Shown in pieces: positions 15,654-25,504 of a DNA stretch of 64,000 bases. The notes below the pieces were generated by a model. The model saw only the letters and a program-made list of their open reading frames with translations, had not been told where the DNA came from and searched no databases. The position numbers were made by a program, and so were the translations under genes. The stretch's first letter is position 1, and each line of letters begins with the position of its first letter. The stretch comes from Lachnospiraceae bacterium (GTDB lineage Bacteria; Bacillota; Clostridia; Lachnospirales; Lachnospiraceae). Where the stretch lies: the NCBI GenBank assembly GCA_017623295.1, contig JAGAPK010000006.1:1-64000 (forward strand), in the 5' to 3' direction.

Positions 15654-15777
15654 TAATGTTGTATAAATGGAACTTTATTTTTATCATAGAAAAATAGATT
15701 GTGTTATGATAGAATACATAATGTTATTGATGAGAACGATTTTGACATTTAGATAGAGAAGGGAGCCCGATGGCTTA

Positions 15778-16842
15778 ATGGAGAATACAGAATTGAAAAC
15801 ATCAGATTTTTACTTTGACCTACCGGAAGAATTGATTGCACAGGACCCGCTAGAGGATCGTTCCAGTTCCAGAATGCTTCTTCTGAATAAAAACACCGGA
15901 GAAATTGAACATCATGTTTTTCGTGAAGTAATCGATTATCTGCATCCGGGAGATTGTCTGGTATTGAATAATACCAAAGTTATTCCAGCGAGACTTATGG
16001 GTGTAAAGGAAGATACCGGTGCATCCATTGAAGTCCTCCTGCTGAAGCGAAAAGAGAACGATGTGTGGGAAACTTTAGTGAAGCCGGGCAAGAAAGCAAG
16101 ACCGGGGGCAAAATTATCTTTCGGTGACGGACTTCTGACAGCAGAGGTGTTAGAGGTAGTAGAAGAAGGCAATCGATTGATTCAGTTCCACTATGAAGGT
16201 ATTTTTGAAGAGGTTCTGGATAAACTTGGTGAAATGCCATTGCCTCCTTATATTACTCATAAATTACAGGATAAAAACAGATATCAGACAGTGTATGCCA
16301 AATACGAAGGTTCTGCGGCAGCGCCAACAGCTGGACTTCATTTTACCAAAGAACTTCTGGCGAAGATTGAAGCCAAAGGAATAGATATTGCATATGTAAC
16401 ACTACATGTCGGACTGGGAACATTTCGTCCGGTAAAAGTGGATAATATTCTGGAGCATCATATGCATTCAGAATACTATCAGGTGTCACAGGAAGCAGCC
16501 GATAAAATCAATAAAGCAAAAGACAGTGGACATCGTGTTATTTGTGTTGGAACAACAAGCTGTCGGACCATAGAAAGTGCGGCAGATGAAAATGGCAGAT
16601 TGCAGGAATGTTGTGATAATACCGAAATTTTTATCTATCCGGGATACAAGTTCAAAGTTCTGGATGTTCTTATTACCAATTTTCACTTGCCGGAATCTAC
16701 ACTTGTTATGTTGGTTTCAGCACTTGCCGGTAAAGAACAGGTACTCCATGCTTATGAGGAAGCGATTCAGGAAAAATATCGTTTCTTTAGTTTTGGGGAT
16801 GCCATGTTTATAACAGATTCCTTTACAAAGGATGGAGAATAA
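15778..16842 (+). CDS. queA: S-adenosylmethionine:tRNA ribosyltransferase-isomerase
   Basis: 354 residues, the usual length. It transfers and isomerises the ribosyl moiety of SAM onto preQ1 at the tRNA wobble position, giving epoxyqueuosine. Family motifs: '[20 protein letters not shown]' near the N-terminus, '[14 protein letters not shown]', 'LPLPPYI'-type '[20 protein letters not shown]', '[13 protein letters not shown]' (about 180-192), '[10 protein letters not shown]', and '[20 protein letters not shown]'. The start follows GAAGGGAG by about a dozen bases. No preQ1 riboswitch is evident upstream, and tgt is not in the window directly after it. Confidence 0.97.
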   Translation: MENTELKTSDFYFDLPEELIAQDPLEDRSSSRMLLLNKNTGEIEHHVFREVIDYLHPGDCLVLNNTKVIPARLMGVKEDTGASIEVLLLKRKENDVWETLVKPGKKARPGAKLSFGDGLLTAEVLEVVEEGNRLIQFHYEGIFEEVLDKLGEMPLPPYITHKLQDKNRYQTVYAKYEGSAAAPTAGLHFTKELLAKIEAKGIDIAYVTLHVGLGTFRPVKVDNILEHHMHSEYYQVSQEAADKINKAKDSGHRVICVGTTSCRTIESAADENGRLQECCDNTEIFIYPGYKFKVLDVLITNFHLPESTLVMLVSALAGKEQVLHAYEEAIQEKYRFFSFGDAMFITDSFTKDGE

Positions 16843-16884
16843 GGTAAGATAAGTGTTAAGTTTATGAGAAAGGTAAGGGGAACA

Positions 16885-17223
16885 ATGGAAGAAAGAAGAA
16901 AAAACCGGAGAATGGAATTGTCTGCAACTTTATTAATGAAAGGCGTTAATGGAGAAGCGGGTAATGAGGTAGCCATAGAAATTTTAGATGTATCCAAAAC
17001 AGGTGTTGGTTTCTCCTGTTCAGAACCACTTAATATCGGAGCAGTATATGAAGCTCATCTGACAATCTGGACCAAAGAAGTACTTGATGTTTTCATGGAA
17101 ATTGTCAGAATTGAGAAGGTTGGACCGGACGAATACAGTTATGGTGCTATTTTCATTGGTATGTCTGAAATGGATGGCAAGAGAATTGAAGTATATGAAA
17201 CCATAGAAACAATGGAGCAATAG
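16885..17223 (+). CDS. PilZ domain protein
   Basis: 112 residues from ATG 16885, which has AAGGGGA upstream; an in-frame ATG at 16864 has no ribosome binding site. Contains the two c-di-GMP-binding signatures of PilZ: an Arg motif 'RRKNRRMEL' at the N-terminus and 'DVSKTGVGFSC', equivalent to (D/N)xSxxG. A single-domain c-di-GMP receptor, probably acting on a partner protein. It lies in tandem with a VanZ-like gene, 10 nt apart. With the EAL protein at 26.5 kb it indicates that the organism uses c-di-GMP. Confidence 0.85.
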   Translation: MEERRKNRRMELSATLLMKGVNGEAGNEVAIEILDVSKTGVGFSCSEPLNIGAVYEAHLTIWTKEVLDVFMEIVRIEKVGPDEYSYGAIFIGMSEMDGKRIEVYETIETMEQ

Positions 17224-17233
17224 ACAAGGATTT

Positions 17234-17728
17234 ATGAAAAAACATAATCAGAATCTTTTCTTAGAGTGTGCAGTTATTTTTGCATCAATCATTGGTTTGA
17301 TGTTATTGGTATATTTTGTAATGATTTTGTCTTTTCAGGATGGCGATACATCAACCAGTGAAACAATGAATCTTGCAGTAATGATAGCGCAGCGGATTTA
17401 TGAAAATCCAACGGAAACAGAGATAAAAGCAGTCAGTTTAATGATACGATATGGAGCACATCTGGGTCTGTTTTTTATAGTGGGACTTGTTACAACTTTT
17501 GTAAGCATGGTAATTTTCAGAAGATATTACCGGATTCTTGGTGTAATTGGTTCGGGATTTATTTGTTACATACTTGCTTATTATACAGAATATTATAAGC
17601 AGTATATAGACGGCAGACATTTTCAGATGGAAGATGTGGCGTTGAACTGGTACGGAAGTGTGGCAGGAATTGCCTGTATGATTATTTCTTATTTTATGAA
17701 CCGAATATTAGTAAAACTCTCCTCGTAA
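17234..17728 (+). CDS. VanZ-like membrane protein
   Basis: 164 residues with four likely transmembrane helices (about 8-31, 68-92, 97-115, 141-160). 'IRYGAHLGLFFIVGLVTTF' and the extracellular stretch 'YIDGRHFQMEDVALNWYGSV' match the VanZ pattern (K/R-x-x-A-H, then Q/D-x-x-xGR-x-x-x-x-D-x-x-x-N-x-x-G). VanZ-family proteins are linked to teicoplanin resistance in vanA clusters, but most are of unknown function. It ends in a terminator that overlaps its last codons. Confidence 0.82.
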   Translation: MKKHNQNLFLECAVIFASIIGLMLLVYFVMILSFQDGDTSTSETMNLAVMIAQRIYENPTETEIKAVSLMIRYGAHLGLFFIVGLVTTFVSMVIFRRYYRILGVIGSGFICYILAYYTEYYKQYIDGRHFQMEDVALNWYGSVAGIACMIISYFMNRILVKLSS

Positions 17729-17750
17729 AATTATGAGGAGAGTTTTTTTC
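17713..17750 (+). terminator. Terminator between VanZ-like gene and aroA
   Basis: AACTCTCCTC / GAGGAGAGTT stem (17715-17724, 17735-17744), extended by A/T pairs, with a run of T on the + strand. It lies between convergent genes. The - strand T tract is weaker but may also serve aroA. Confidence 0.82.
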
Positions 17751-19009
17751 TATTTCTTCAATTTTTCCAAATCCCTGTAAAAGGTTGGAAAACTGATGTT
17801 TGCCAGTTCTTTATCTTCTAAAGTAGTTTCGCCTTCTGCAAGCAGAGCTGCAATGGTGAAGCTCATAGCAATTCTGTGGTCTAAATATGTTTTGATGAAA
17901 GCACCATGCAACGGTTTGCCGCCTTCGATAATCATACCATCATCGGTTCCGGTAATCTGTGCACCCATAGCGGTCAGATTTTCTACCATTACATCAATTC
18001 GATTGGATTCTTTCACTTTTAGTTCAGCAGCATCCTTGATAACAGTTGTGCCCTTAGCAACAGCGGCCATAATATTAATAATCGGGATTTCATCGATTAG
18101 AGTAGGAATAATATCGCCTTCAATGGTAATTCCATGCAATTCACTGGATTTTACCAATAAATCGGCAGTTGGCTCGCCATCATAATTTTCATTCAGAAGA
18201 GTAATATTTCCACCCATTGCAAGGGCTACTTTCAAAATACCGTCTCTGGTAGGATTGATACCGACATTTTTAATTAAAATTTCGGAGTTTGGTACACAAA
18301 GTCCGGCGGCAATGAAATAAGCCGCAGAGGAAATGTCACCCGGCACATTGATTGTCTGTGCAGTTAAGGCTGGCTGTGGCTTAATAATAGCAGTAGTACC
18401 TTCGGTATGAACATCAGCACCAAAAGTACGGAGCATGATTTCGGAATGATTTCTACTGATAGTTGGCTCAGTTACTTTGGTTTCGCCATCTTCCGCATAC
18501 ATACCGGCAAGAAGAATTGCGGATTTTACCTGAGCGGAAGCTACTTTGGAATGATAATGAATGCTGTGTACAGAACCGCCATTAATGCGAAGCGGAGCGC
18601 AGTCGTTGCCATTTAAACTGGTAATCTGTGCGCCCATCATAGATAAAGGCTCCATAATTCTGCGCATAGGACGTTTCTGAATGGAAGCATCGCCTGTTAA
18701 GGTTGTTTCAAAAGGCTGTGCCGCCAGAATACCGGAAATAAGTCGGGTAGTAGTACCGCTGTTGCCGGCATCCAGAACGGAAGTTGGTGCGGTTAGTCCG
18801 TGTAATCCTTTTCCGTGAATCAAAATCTTTTCCGGTGTATTTTCTACTTCAATGCCCAGTTTGCGGAAGCAGTCGATGGTAGAAAGACAATCAGCACCTT
18901 GTAAAAAATTCGTAACTTCAGTAGTACCTTTTGCAAGGGAACCAAACATGACTGCTCTGTGTGAAATTGATTTATCGCCAGGTATTGTAACTTCTCCGTG
19001 TAATCCCAT
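17750..19009 (-). CDS. aroA: 3-phosphoshikimate 1-carboxyvinyltransferase (EPSP synthase)
   Basis: 419 residues. Sixth step of the shikimate pathway: shikimate-3-phosphate plus PEP gives EPSP. Motifs: 'IPGDKSISHRAVMFGSLA' at the N-terminus, 'LDAGNSGTTTRLISG' (about 81-95), 'RPMRRIMEPL', and the C-terminal 'DHRIAMSFTIAALLAEG'. An in-frame stop two codons before the ATG fixes the start, and GGAG lies 8 nt upstream, so the slightly short N-terminus is real. It follows tyrA by 46 nt and is probably in the same transcript. Confidence 0.97.
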   Translation of the reverse strand: MGLHGEVTIPGDKSISHRAVMFGSLAKGTTEVTNFLQGADCLSTIDCFRKLGIEVENTPEKILIHGKGLHGLTAPTSVLDAGNSGTTTRLISGILAAQPFETTLTGDASIQKRPMRRIMEPLSMMGAQITSLNGNDCAPLRINGGSVHSIHYHSKVASAQVKSAILLAGMYAEDGETKVTEPTISRNHSEIMLRTFGADVHTEGTTAIIKPQPALTAQTINVPGDISSAAYFIAAGLCVPNSEILIKNVGINPTRDGILKVALAMGGNITLLNENYDGEPTADLLVKSSELHGITIEGDIIPTLIDEIPIINIMAAVAKGTTVIKDAAELKVKESNRIDVMVENLTAMGAQITGTDDGMIIEGGKPLHGAFIKTYLDHRIAMSFTIAALLAEGETTLEDKELANISFPTFYRDLEKLKK

Positions 19010-19055
19010 TTTTTAGTCTCCATTCGTGTTGTATGATTATTTACTAAACTTTGTC

Positions 19056-20156
19056 TTATGCCTTTTTGTGAATTGTATAACCGTGCTCTGTTAACACTTT
19101 TTCTGCACTGTGCGTTGCTTCTACAGTATAAAACTCGATGCGCAAAGCACCTTCCGCAAGTTCTCTGTTGTGATTGATACCGATGTTTTTGATGCTGACA
19201 TCGTGCATGGAAAGCAGAGAAGCGATTGCGGCAATCGCACCCGGTTTGTCGGCAATATCCACAGTCAGAACATACTCTGTCTTAATTGGACCGCTGGATG
19301 CATTGATAAAGGATTCGCGATATTCTCTTGCAGTATCGAAGAACTGATAGAGTGCATCGTTGTCTTTGCTGTCTAATATCTGTTTGAAGTCTTTTAAATC
19401 ATTTATGTACTGCTCTAATAAGGTAGAGATGTTTTCTGTATTTGATAAACATATCTGCTGCCACATAGTAGGAGAGGAGGAGGCAATTCTTGTAATATCC
19501 TTAAAACCTCCGGCAGCAATCATTTTCATAATGCCTTCTTTGGAATCCGAGTTTTTCACCAGATTTACCAAAGATGCTGCAATAACATGTGGCAGATGCG
19601 AAATAGCTCCTGTTACATAGTCATGTTGGCTGTATGGTAACACCAGAGGAATTGCACCGATCGTCTGTACCAGAGTCTGATAAGCAGATATTTTCTCGGT
19701 AGGAATTTCTTTGGTTGGTGTCAGAATATAGTAAGCATTTTCAAATAAAGATGCTTTGGAATTAGCATAACCGAAACGTTCTGAACCGGTCATTGGATGA
19801 CCACCGATAAATTGTCCTTCCAGACCAATAGAAGCAATATGTTCATGAATTCCTGTTTTCACACTCCCAACATCGGTAAGAACGGTATGAGAGGACAAAT
19901 ATTTTTTCAGAGTAAGCAGGTTTTCATCATTATGGGATACTGGAGCGCATAAAAATATATAGTCGCAATTTCCAAAAGCTTCGTTGATACAAGTGCATGT
20001 TTCCTGAATGACACCTTCTTCTTTGGCAAGTGCAAGTGAGTCAGCGTTAGTATCATATGCAATTAAATAAGTATCCGGTAATTTGCTGTGAATTGCTTTG
20101 GCGATGGAACCGCCAATGAGTCCAAGTCCGATAAATCCGCAAGTAAAAGCAGCCAT
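19056..20156 (-). CDS. tyrA: Prephenate dehydrogenase with C-terminal ACT domain
   Basis: 366 residues. NAD(P)-dependent oxidative decarboxylation of prephenate to 4-hydroxyphenylpyruvate in tyrosine synthesis. The Rossmann fingerprint 'GFIGLGLIGGSIAKAI' opens the protein; 'HPMTGSERFGYANSKASLF' carries the family active-site region. The last 75 residues ('VLTVDIADKPGAIAAIASLL') form an ACT domain, which usually gives Tyr feedback control. Its ribosome binding site is AAAGGAG (complement of 20166-20172). First gene of the tyrA-aroA operon. Confidence 0.96.
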   Translation of the reverse strand: MAAFTCGFIGLGLIGGSIAKAIHSKLPDTYLIAYDTNADSLALAKEEGVIQETCTCINEAFGNCDYIFLCAPVSHNDENLLTLKKYLSSHTVLTDVGSVKTGIHEHIASIGLEGQFIGGHPMTGSERFGYANSKASLFENAYYILTPTKEIPTEKISAYQTLVQTIGAIPLVLPYSQHDYVTGAISHLPHVIAASLVNLVKNSDSKEGIMKMIAAGGFKDITRIASSSPTMWQQICLSNTENISTLLEQYINDLKDFKQILDSKDNDALYQFFDTAREYRESFINASSGPIKTEYVLTVDIADKPGAIAAIASLLSMHDVSIKNIGINHNRELAEGALRIEFYTVEATHSAEKVLTEHGYTIHKKA

Positions 20157-20209
20157 GAGAAATACTCCTTTGAAAAAATAATGTAAAAATCAACTATAAA
20201 CAATAATAT

Positions 20210-20238
20210 AATATATCATTTTATAGAAAGAAAATCAA
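20210..20238 (-). promoter_or_regulatory. Promoter of tyrA-aroA
   Basis: On the - strand TTGATT, a 17-bp spacer and TATATT. It lies about 55 bp upstream of tyrA and back-to-back with the promoter of the EF-G paralogue. No T-box was seen. Confidence 0.6.
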
Positions 20239-20275
20239 TGTAAGCATATTTTATGTGCAAAATATTCAAAAAATG

Positions 20276-20304
20276 TTGCAATTTTTCAAAATATTTAGTA
20301 AAAT
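20276..20304 (+). promoter_or_regulatory. Promoter of the EF-G paralogue
   Basis: TTGCAA (20276-20281), 17-bp spacer, TAAAAT (20299-20304). The untranslated leader would be about 80 nt, with GGGAGG close to the ATG. Confidence 0.6.
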
Positions 20305-20388
20305 ATACACATCATATCAATTGGGGATGCGAATAATTCTTGTGACTATTTGCTATATACCAAAATAACGGAATTGGGAGGATAAGAT

Positions 20389-22479
20389 ATGAATGTTTAC
20401 ACAACTGACAAAATTCGTAATGTAGTGCTTTTAGGTCATGGCGGCTGCGGTAAGACCAGTTTGGTGGAAGCAATGGCATATCTTGCCGGAGTGACTTCCC
20501 GTATGGGTAAGGTAGCAGATGGCAATACGATTAGTGATTATGGTAAGGAAGAACAGAAACGCCAGATTTCAATTGCCACTTCCGTTGTTCCGATTGAATG
20601 GGAAGGTGTTAAGATTAATTTATTAGATACACCGGGATTTTTTGATTTTGTAGGTGAAGTAGAAGAAGCAGTCAGTGCTGCTGATGCGGCTATTATTGTT
20701 GTTTCCGGTAAAGCCGGTGTGGAAGTGGGAACTGAGAAAGCATGGGAACTTTGTGAGAAATATAAACTTCCGAGATTTGTTTTTGTAACAGATATGGATA
20801 TTGATAACGCATCTTTCCGTCAGGTAGTGGAAGATATGACAGCGAAATATGGTAAGAAGATGGCGCCGTTCCATCTGCCGATTCGTGAGAACGAAAAATT
20901 CGTAGGCTATATCAATGTTATTACCGAGCAGGCTTATCGCTGGAAAGATAAAGAAGTTTTAGAATGTGAGATGCCGGAGTACAGTAAGGCGAACTTACAG
21001 ATCTGTCGTGATACTTTGATGGAAGCGGTAGCAGAAACCAGTGAAGAATTTATGGAACGCTATTTTGGCGGAGATACTTTCTCAGAAGCAGAAATCAGAG
21101 CAGCACTTCGCAATAACGTGATGGAAGGCAGTATTGTTCCGATGTCTATGGGCTCTAATATGCTGTGCCAGGGTATCTATACACTGCTTGATGATATTGT
21201 GAAATATATGCCAAGTCCGGAAAATAGAGAAATTGCAGGTATTAATCTGAAAACAAATGAAATTTTCTCTGCTAATTATGATTTCGCGAAACCGAAATCA
21301 GCTTATATTTTCAAGACAATTGTTGATCCTTTCATTGGAAAATATTCTCTGATTAAAGTTTGCTCCGGTGTTATCAAAGCAGATGACCTGATTTATAACG
21401 AGGAAAAAGACATTGAAGAAAAAGTAAGTAAATTATATGTTTTACAGGGCAGCAAACCGATTGAAGTAAAAGAATTGCATGCCGGTGATATCGGTGCGAT
21501 TGCGAAGTTGACAGCAGCAAGAACCGGTAATACATTATCTACCAAAGCAACGACAATCCGCTATGGCAAGACCGAAATTTCTACACCATATACAGTAATG
21601 CGCTATCAGGCACAGAACAAGGCTGATATTGATAAGATTTCACAGTCATTACAGAAAATGACACATGAAGACCAGACTTTGAAAGTAGTGAATGATTCTG
21701 AAAATAAGCAGACATTATTATATGGTATGGGGGATTTGCACTTAGAAGTTGTAACAAGCAGACTCCTTAGCGAATACAAAGTAGATATTAAATTATCCCA
21801 GCCGAAGGTGGCTTATAAAGAAACCATTCAGAAAACCTCGGATGTGGAATATAAGTATAAGAAACAGTCTGGCGGACATGGACAGTATGGTCATGTTAAG
21901 ATGAAATTTGAGCCATCCGGTTCTTTGGAAGAACCATATGTATTTGAACAGGTGGTTGTTGGTGGTGCAGTACCAAAGAATTTCTTCCCTGCAGTGGAAA
22001 AAGGTTTACAGGATTCCGTAGTAAGCGGGCCAATGGCAGCTTATCCGGTTGTTGGTGTGAAAGCGATTTTATATGATGGTTCTTACCATCCGGTAGATTC
22101 CTCTGAAATGGCATTTAAGATGGCAACAATTCAGGCATTTAAGAAAGGCTTTATGGAAGCAAAACCAATTCTCTTAGAGCCTATCGCATCATTGAAAGTA
22201 ACTGTGCCGGATGCTTATACGGGTGATATCATGGGTGATTTGAACAAACGAAGAGGTCGTGTGCTTGGTATGACACCTACTTCCGATGGCAAACAGATTA
22301 TTGAAGCAGATATTCCAATGTCATGCTTGCACGGATATTGTACTGTACTTCGTTCCATGACAGGCGGCAGAGGTACATATGAATACCAGTTTGTAAGATA
22401 CGAACAGGCACCAAGTGATGTACAGGAGAAAGAAGTAGCAGCAAGAGCTGGTAAAGTTGCTGCAAACAACGAGGAATAG
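20389..22479 (+). CDS. EF-G-like translation factor paralogue with atypical GTPase motifs
   Basis: 696 residues, full-length EF-G architecture: G domain (about 1-280), domain II, III, IV (with 'QSGGHGQYGHVKMKFEPSG') and V. The GTPase motifs depart from canonical EF-G. G1 is 'GHGGCGKTS' (16-24) in place of 'AHIDAGKTT'. The G3 segment is 'DTPGFFDF' (from D80), with Phe where the catalytic His of 'DTPGHVDF' should be. The G4 motif is 'TDMD' (134-137) in place of 'NKMD'. It therefore belongs to the divergent FusA-like group common in Clostridia rather than being the main elongation factor. It is monocistronic, not in a str operon. Possible roles are ribosome recycling, stress translation or ribosome protection; none is shown by the sequence. 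Confidence 0.88.
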   Translation: MNVYTTDKIRNVVLLGHGGCGKTSLVEAMAYLAGVTSRMGKVADGNTISDYGKEEQKRQISIATSVVPIEWEGVKINLLDTPGFFDFVGEVEEAVSAADAAIIVVSGKAGVEVGTEKAWELCEKYKLPRFVFVTDMDIDNASFRQVVEDMTAKYGKKMAPFHLPIRENEKFVGYINVITEQAYRWKDKEVLECEMPEYSKANLQICRDTLMEAVAETSEEFMERYFGGDTFSEAEIRAALRNNVMEGSIVPMSMGSNMLCQGIYTLLDDIVKYMPSPENREIAGINLKTNEIFSANYDFAKPKSAYIFKTIVDPFIGKYSLIKVCSGVIKADDLIYNEEKDIEEKVSKLYVLQGSKPIEVKELHAGDIGAIAKLTAARTGNTLSTKATTIRYGKTEISTPYTVMRYQAQNKADIDKISQSLQKMTHEDQTLKVVNDSENKQTLLYGMGDLHLEVVTSRLLSEYKVDIKLSQPKVAYKETIQKTSDVEYKYKKQSGGHGQYGHVKMKFEPSGSLEEPYVFEQVVVGGAVPKNFFPAVEKGLQDSVVSGPMAAYPVVGVKAILYDGSYHPVDSSEMAFKMATIQAFKKGFMEAKPILLEPIASLKVTVPDAYTGDIMGDLNKRRGRVLGMTPTSDGKQIIEADIPMSCLHGYCTVLRSMTGGRGTYEYQFVRYEQAPSDVQEKEVAARAGKVAANNEE

Positions 22480-22530
22480 TTCGTGTGTAAAAGGCGATTG
22501 CCTTAAGGCTATAGATCCTTTTTGAGAGGG

Positions 22531-22578
22531 AAAAAACAGGATGCAGATGTATTGGGGAATACAGCATCCTGTTTTTTT
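22531..22578 (+). terminator. Terminator after the EF-G paralogue
   Basis: AAAAACAGGATGC pairs with GCATCCTGTTTTT (arms ending at 22544 and starting at 22564); the 3' arm runs into seven T. The loop is about 19 nt. Confidence 0.85.
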
Positions 22579-22584
22579 GTGTAC

Positions 22585-22612
22585 TTGACAAATTATTCGA
22601 GTATAGTAAAAT
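22585..22612 (+). promoter_or_regulatory. Promoter of leuS
   Basis: Consensus TTGACA (22585-22590), 16-bp spacer, TAAAAT (22607-22612). The leader of about 95 nt holds no T-box. Confidence 0.6.
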
Positions 22613-22710
22613 TATAATGTTTATGATTATGCCGATAAAATAAGGAAAAGATTAGACAAAGAATGATATTGTAGAATTACAATAGATAATAGATGAGAGG
22701 AATGAAAAAG

Positions 22711-25119
22711 ATGGCAGAGTTATATAACCACAGAGAAGTGGAAACAAAATGGCAGAAAGTCTGGGATGATGAAAAAGCATTCAAAACTTCTGAAGACTAT
22801 TCCAAACCGAAATATTATGCATTGGTAGAATTCCCATATCCTTCAGGACAGGGACTTCATGTTGGTCATCCAAGACCATACACGGCACTTGATATTGTTG
22901 CTAGAAAGAGAAGAATGCAGGGATATAATGTACTTTATCCAATGGGATGGGATGCGTTTGGTCTTCCAACAGAAAACTATGCAATTAAGAATCATATTCA
23001 TCCGAAGATTGTTACACAGAACAATGTAGCACGTTTTAAAAATCAGCTGCATTCTCTTGGTTATTCTTTTGACTGGGATAGAGAGGTAAATACAACTGAT
23101 CCAAACTACTACAAATGGACACAGTGGATTTTCTTGAAATTATTTAAAGCAGGACTGGCATATAAATCCGAAATGCCAATTAACTGGTGTACTTCCTGTA
23201 AAGTAGGTCTTGCAAACGAAGAAGTTGTAAACGGTGTATGCGAACGATGTGGTTCTGAAGTTGTTCGTAAAGTTAAGAGCCAGTGGATGTTAAAAATTAC
23301 AGAATATGCTGACAAACTGATTGAAGGTCTGGACGGTGTTGATTATATTGAGAAAGTTAAAGTTTCCCAGAAAAACTGGATTGGTAAATCGACCGGTGCA
23401 GAAGTAGACTTTTCTATTAAAGGAAAAGAAGATAAGCTGCGTATTTATACAACCAGATGCGATACATTATTCGGTGTTACTTACATGGTAGTATCTCCGG
23501 AACATCCAATTATCGATAAATATAAAGATGAATTGAAGAACTGGGATGAAATCTGTGCATACAGAGAGCAGGCAGCAAGAAAGTCTGACTTTGAACGTGC
23601 AGAGTTAGCAAAAGAAAAGACCGGTGTAAAGATTGACGGTATGACTGCAATCAACCCGGTAAACGATAAAGAAATTCCGATTTTTATTTCTGATTATGTT
23701 CTTATGAGCTATGGTACAGGTGCAATCATGGCTGTTCCTGCTCATGATGAAAGAGACTGGGATTTTGCAAAGAAATTTGGACTGCCGATTATTGAAGTAG
23801 TAGCAGGCGGTAAGAATGTACAGGAAGAAGTTTATACAGATGTTGCAACAGGTACTCTGTGCAATTCTGGTTTCTTGGATGGCCTGAACGTAGCAGATGC
23901 TAAGGAGAAAATGATTTCTTTCTTAGAAGAAAAAGGTATTGGAACAGCCAAAACAAACTTTAAGTTAAGAGACTGGGTATTCTCCAGACAGCGTTACTGG
24001 GGTGAACCAATTCCGATTGTACACTGTGAGAAATGTGGGTATGTTCCGATTGACGAAAGCGAACTTCCGTTAGAATTACCGGAAGTAGAAAGCTATATGC
24101 CAACTGACAATGGCGAGTCACCAATTGCTATGATGACAGACTGGGTTAATACAACCTGTCCTTGTTGTGGCGGTCCGGCGAAGAGAGAAACAGATACTAT
24201 GCCTCAGTGGGCTGGTTCTTCATGGTATTTCCTTCGTTATACAGACCCAACAAATACAGAAGCATTAGCAAGCAAAGAAGCACTTGACTACTGGATGCCG
24301 GTAGACTGGTATAACGGTGGTATGGAACATACAACACTGCATCTTCTGTATTCCCGTTTCTGGCACAAATTCTTATATGATGAGAAAGTAGTGCCATGTC
24401 CGGAACCATACATGAAGAGAACTTCTCATGGTATGATTCTTGGTTCCAACGGTGAGAAGATGAGTAAATCTCGTGGTAACGTTGTTAACCCGGATGATAT
24501 CGTAAGAGATTATGGCGCAGATACATTAAGAACATATGAAATGTTCATTGGTGCTTTTGATTTATCTGCTTCCTGGTCTGAGGATGGCGTAAAAGGATGC
24601 CGTCGTTTCCTGGAAAGAGTTTGGAAATTACAGGATATCATGACAGATGATATGGCATATTCCAAAGATATGGAAACTAAGATGCACCAGACTATCAAGA
24701 AAGTAAGCAACGATTTTGAAAATCTGAAATATAACACTGCAATTGCAGCTATGATGGCACTCATCAATGACTTCTATAAGAAAAATGCTGTAACAAAAGG
24801 TGAGTTTAAGACATTGATTACACTTCTTAACCCGGTAGCACCTCATATTACAGAGGAATTATGGCAGACTGCAGGTTTTGAAGGCAGAGTATATCAGACT
24901 GTTTGGCCGGAATATGATGAAGCAAAGACGGTAGAAGCAACGGTAGAAATTGCAGTACAGATTAATGGTAAGACGAAAGCAACTCTTGAAATTGGCAAGG
25001 AAGATCCAAAGGATGATGTAATTGCCAAAGCAAAAGAAGCAATCGCGGATAAACTGACAGGAACAATTGTAAAAGAAATTTATGTTCCGGGCAGAATTGT
25101 GAATATTGTACAGAAATAA
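22711..25119 (+). CDS. leuS: Leucine-tRNA ligase
   Basis: 802 residues from ATG 22711, which lies about 10 nt after GAGAGG and gives the family start '[18 protein letters not shown]'. Two closer ATGs (22693, 22702) overlap the ribosome binding site. Class I synthetase: HIGH motif as 'HVGHPR' (about 45-50), CP1 editing domain in the middle ('[15 protein letters not shown]'), zinc-type Cys pairs ('[21 protein letters not shown]'), KMSKS present as 'KMSKSRG', and a C-terminal anticodon-binding domain. Charges tRNA-Leu in the cytoplasm. Not T-box controlled here, unlike pheST. Confidence 0.98.
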   Translation: MAELYNHREVETKWQKVWDDEKAFKTSEDYSKPKYYALVEFPYPSGQGLHVGHPRPYTALDIVARKRRMQGYNVLYPMGWDAFGLPTENYAIKNHIHPKIVTQNNVARFKNQLHSLGYSFDWDREVNTTDPNYYKWTQWIFLKLFKAGLAYKSEMPINWCTSCKVGLANEEVVNGVCERCGSEVVRKVKSQWMLKITEYADKLIEGLDGVDYIEKVKVSQKNWIGKSTGAEVDFSIKGKEDKLRIYTTRCDTLFGVTYMVVSPEHPIIDKYKDELKNWDEICAYREQAARKSDFERAELAKEKTGVKIDGMTAINPVNDKEIPIFISDYVLMSYGTGAIMAVPAHDERDWDFAKKFGLPIIEVVAGGKNVQEEVYTDVATGTLCNSGFLDGLNVADAKEKMISFLEEKGIGTAKTNFKLRDWVFSRQRYWGEPIPIVHCEKCGYVPIDESELPLELPEVESYMPTDNGESPIAMMTDWVNTTCPCCGGPAKRETDTMPQWAGSSWYFLRYTDPTNTEALASKEALDYWMPVDWYNGGMEHTTLHLLYSRFWHKFLYDEKVVPCPEPYMKRTSHGMILGSNGEKMSKSRGNVVNPDDIVRDYGADTLRTYEMFIGAFDLSASWSEDGVKGCRRFLERVWKLQDIMTDDMAYSKDMETKMHQTIKKVSNDFENLKYNTAIAAMMALINDFYKKNAVTKGEFKTLITLLNPVAPHITEELWQTAGFEGRVYQTVWPEYDEAKTVEATVEIAVQINGKTKATLEIGKEDPKDDVIAKAKEAIADKLTGTIVKEIYVPGRIVNIVQK

Positions 25120-25121
25120 TA

Positions 25122-25182
25122 GGGCAAAAAGCCGTTCTAAGGTATCTAATAACGATGCCTAAGAACGGCTATTGTTTTGCCC
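25122..25182. terminator. Long inverted repeat, likely bidirectional terminator
   Basis: GGGCAAAA (25122-25129) pairs with TTTTGCCC (25175-25182). Inside it GCCGTTCT-AAGG pairs with CCTAAGAACGGC, so the whole element folds into a stem of over 20 bp. A-rich and T-rich parts of the outer arms would serve both strands, between convergent leuS and the small - strand gene. Confidence 0.75.
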
Positions 25183-25214
25183 CAAATTGCCAGAGCAATT
25201 TCGATTACTGTGTA

Positions 25215-25484
25215 TTAGTGTCTGTTTCGGTAGATACTAATCATTTTGTTCATTTTCTCAAGGTCCTCGGGAGAGGAGTATTTTTTTAGAGTCTCAATAA
25301 TTGTCTCAATTTCTTCTTCGGTGAAAGAAATTTTGTTTTCTTTGCTGCGCTTGGCAACCGCCATTAAAAAGGGCAGCATCTGCTCTTTGGATAATCCGTT
25401 GCTCTCGAACACGAGCATTTGCAGAAAATCCAATTTTGACTTGTCAATATGTGCTACGGCGGGGTCGTCTAACCAATTTGCCAT
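25215..25484 (-). CDS. Small helical protein of unknown function
   Basis: 89 residues, 'MANWLDDPAVAHIDKSKLDF' at the start, rich in Leu, Lys and Glu and predicted by eye to be wholly helical, with no signal peptide or membrane helix. An AAGGAGGAATTT ribosome binding site lies just before the ATG on the - strand. It follows the 170-residue gene by about 20 nt, so the two form a pair. I do not recognise the family. Confidence 0.75.
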   Translation of the reverse strand: MANWLDDPAVAHIDKSKLDFLQMLVFESNGLSKEQMLPFLMAVAKRSKENKISFTEEEIETIIETLKKYSSPEDLEKMNKMISIYRNRH

Positions 25485-25504
25485 AAGTAAATTCCTCCTT
25501 TATA

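Noticed and set aside
15654-15777. Possible preQ1 riboswitch upstream of queA
   Set aside because: No preQ1 aptamer core could be read in this AT-rich gap. It holds only a weak TATGAT box and the ribosome binding site.
14829-15777. Mobile element carrying the AT-rich PBECR4-like gene
   Set aside because: No transposase, integrase, flanking direct repeats or tRNA attachment site could be found; only the base composition suggests transfer.
22613-22710. Possible T-box in front of leuS
   Set aside because: The leader is under 100 nt and lacks the GGGTGGTACCGCG element.
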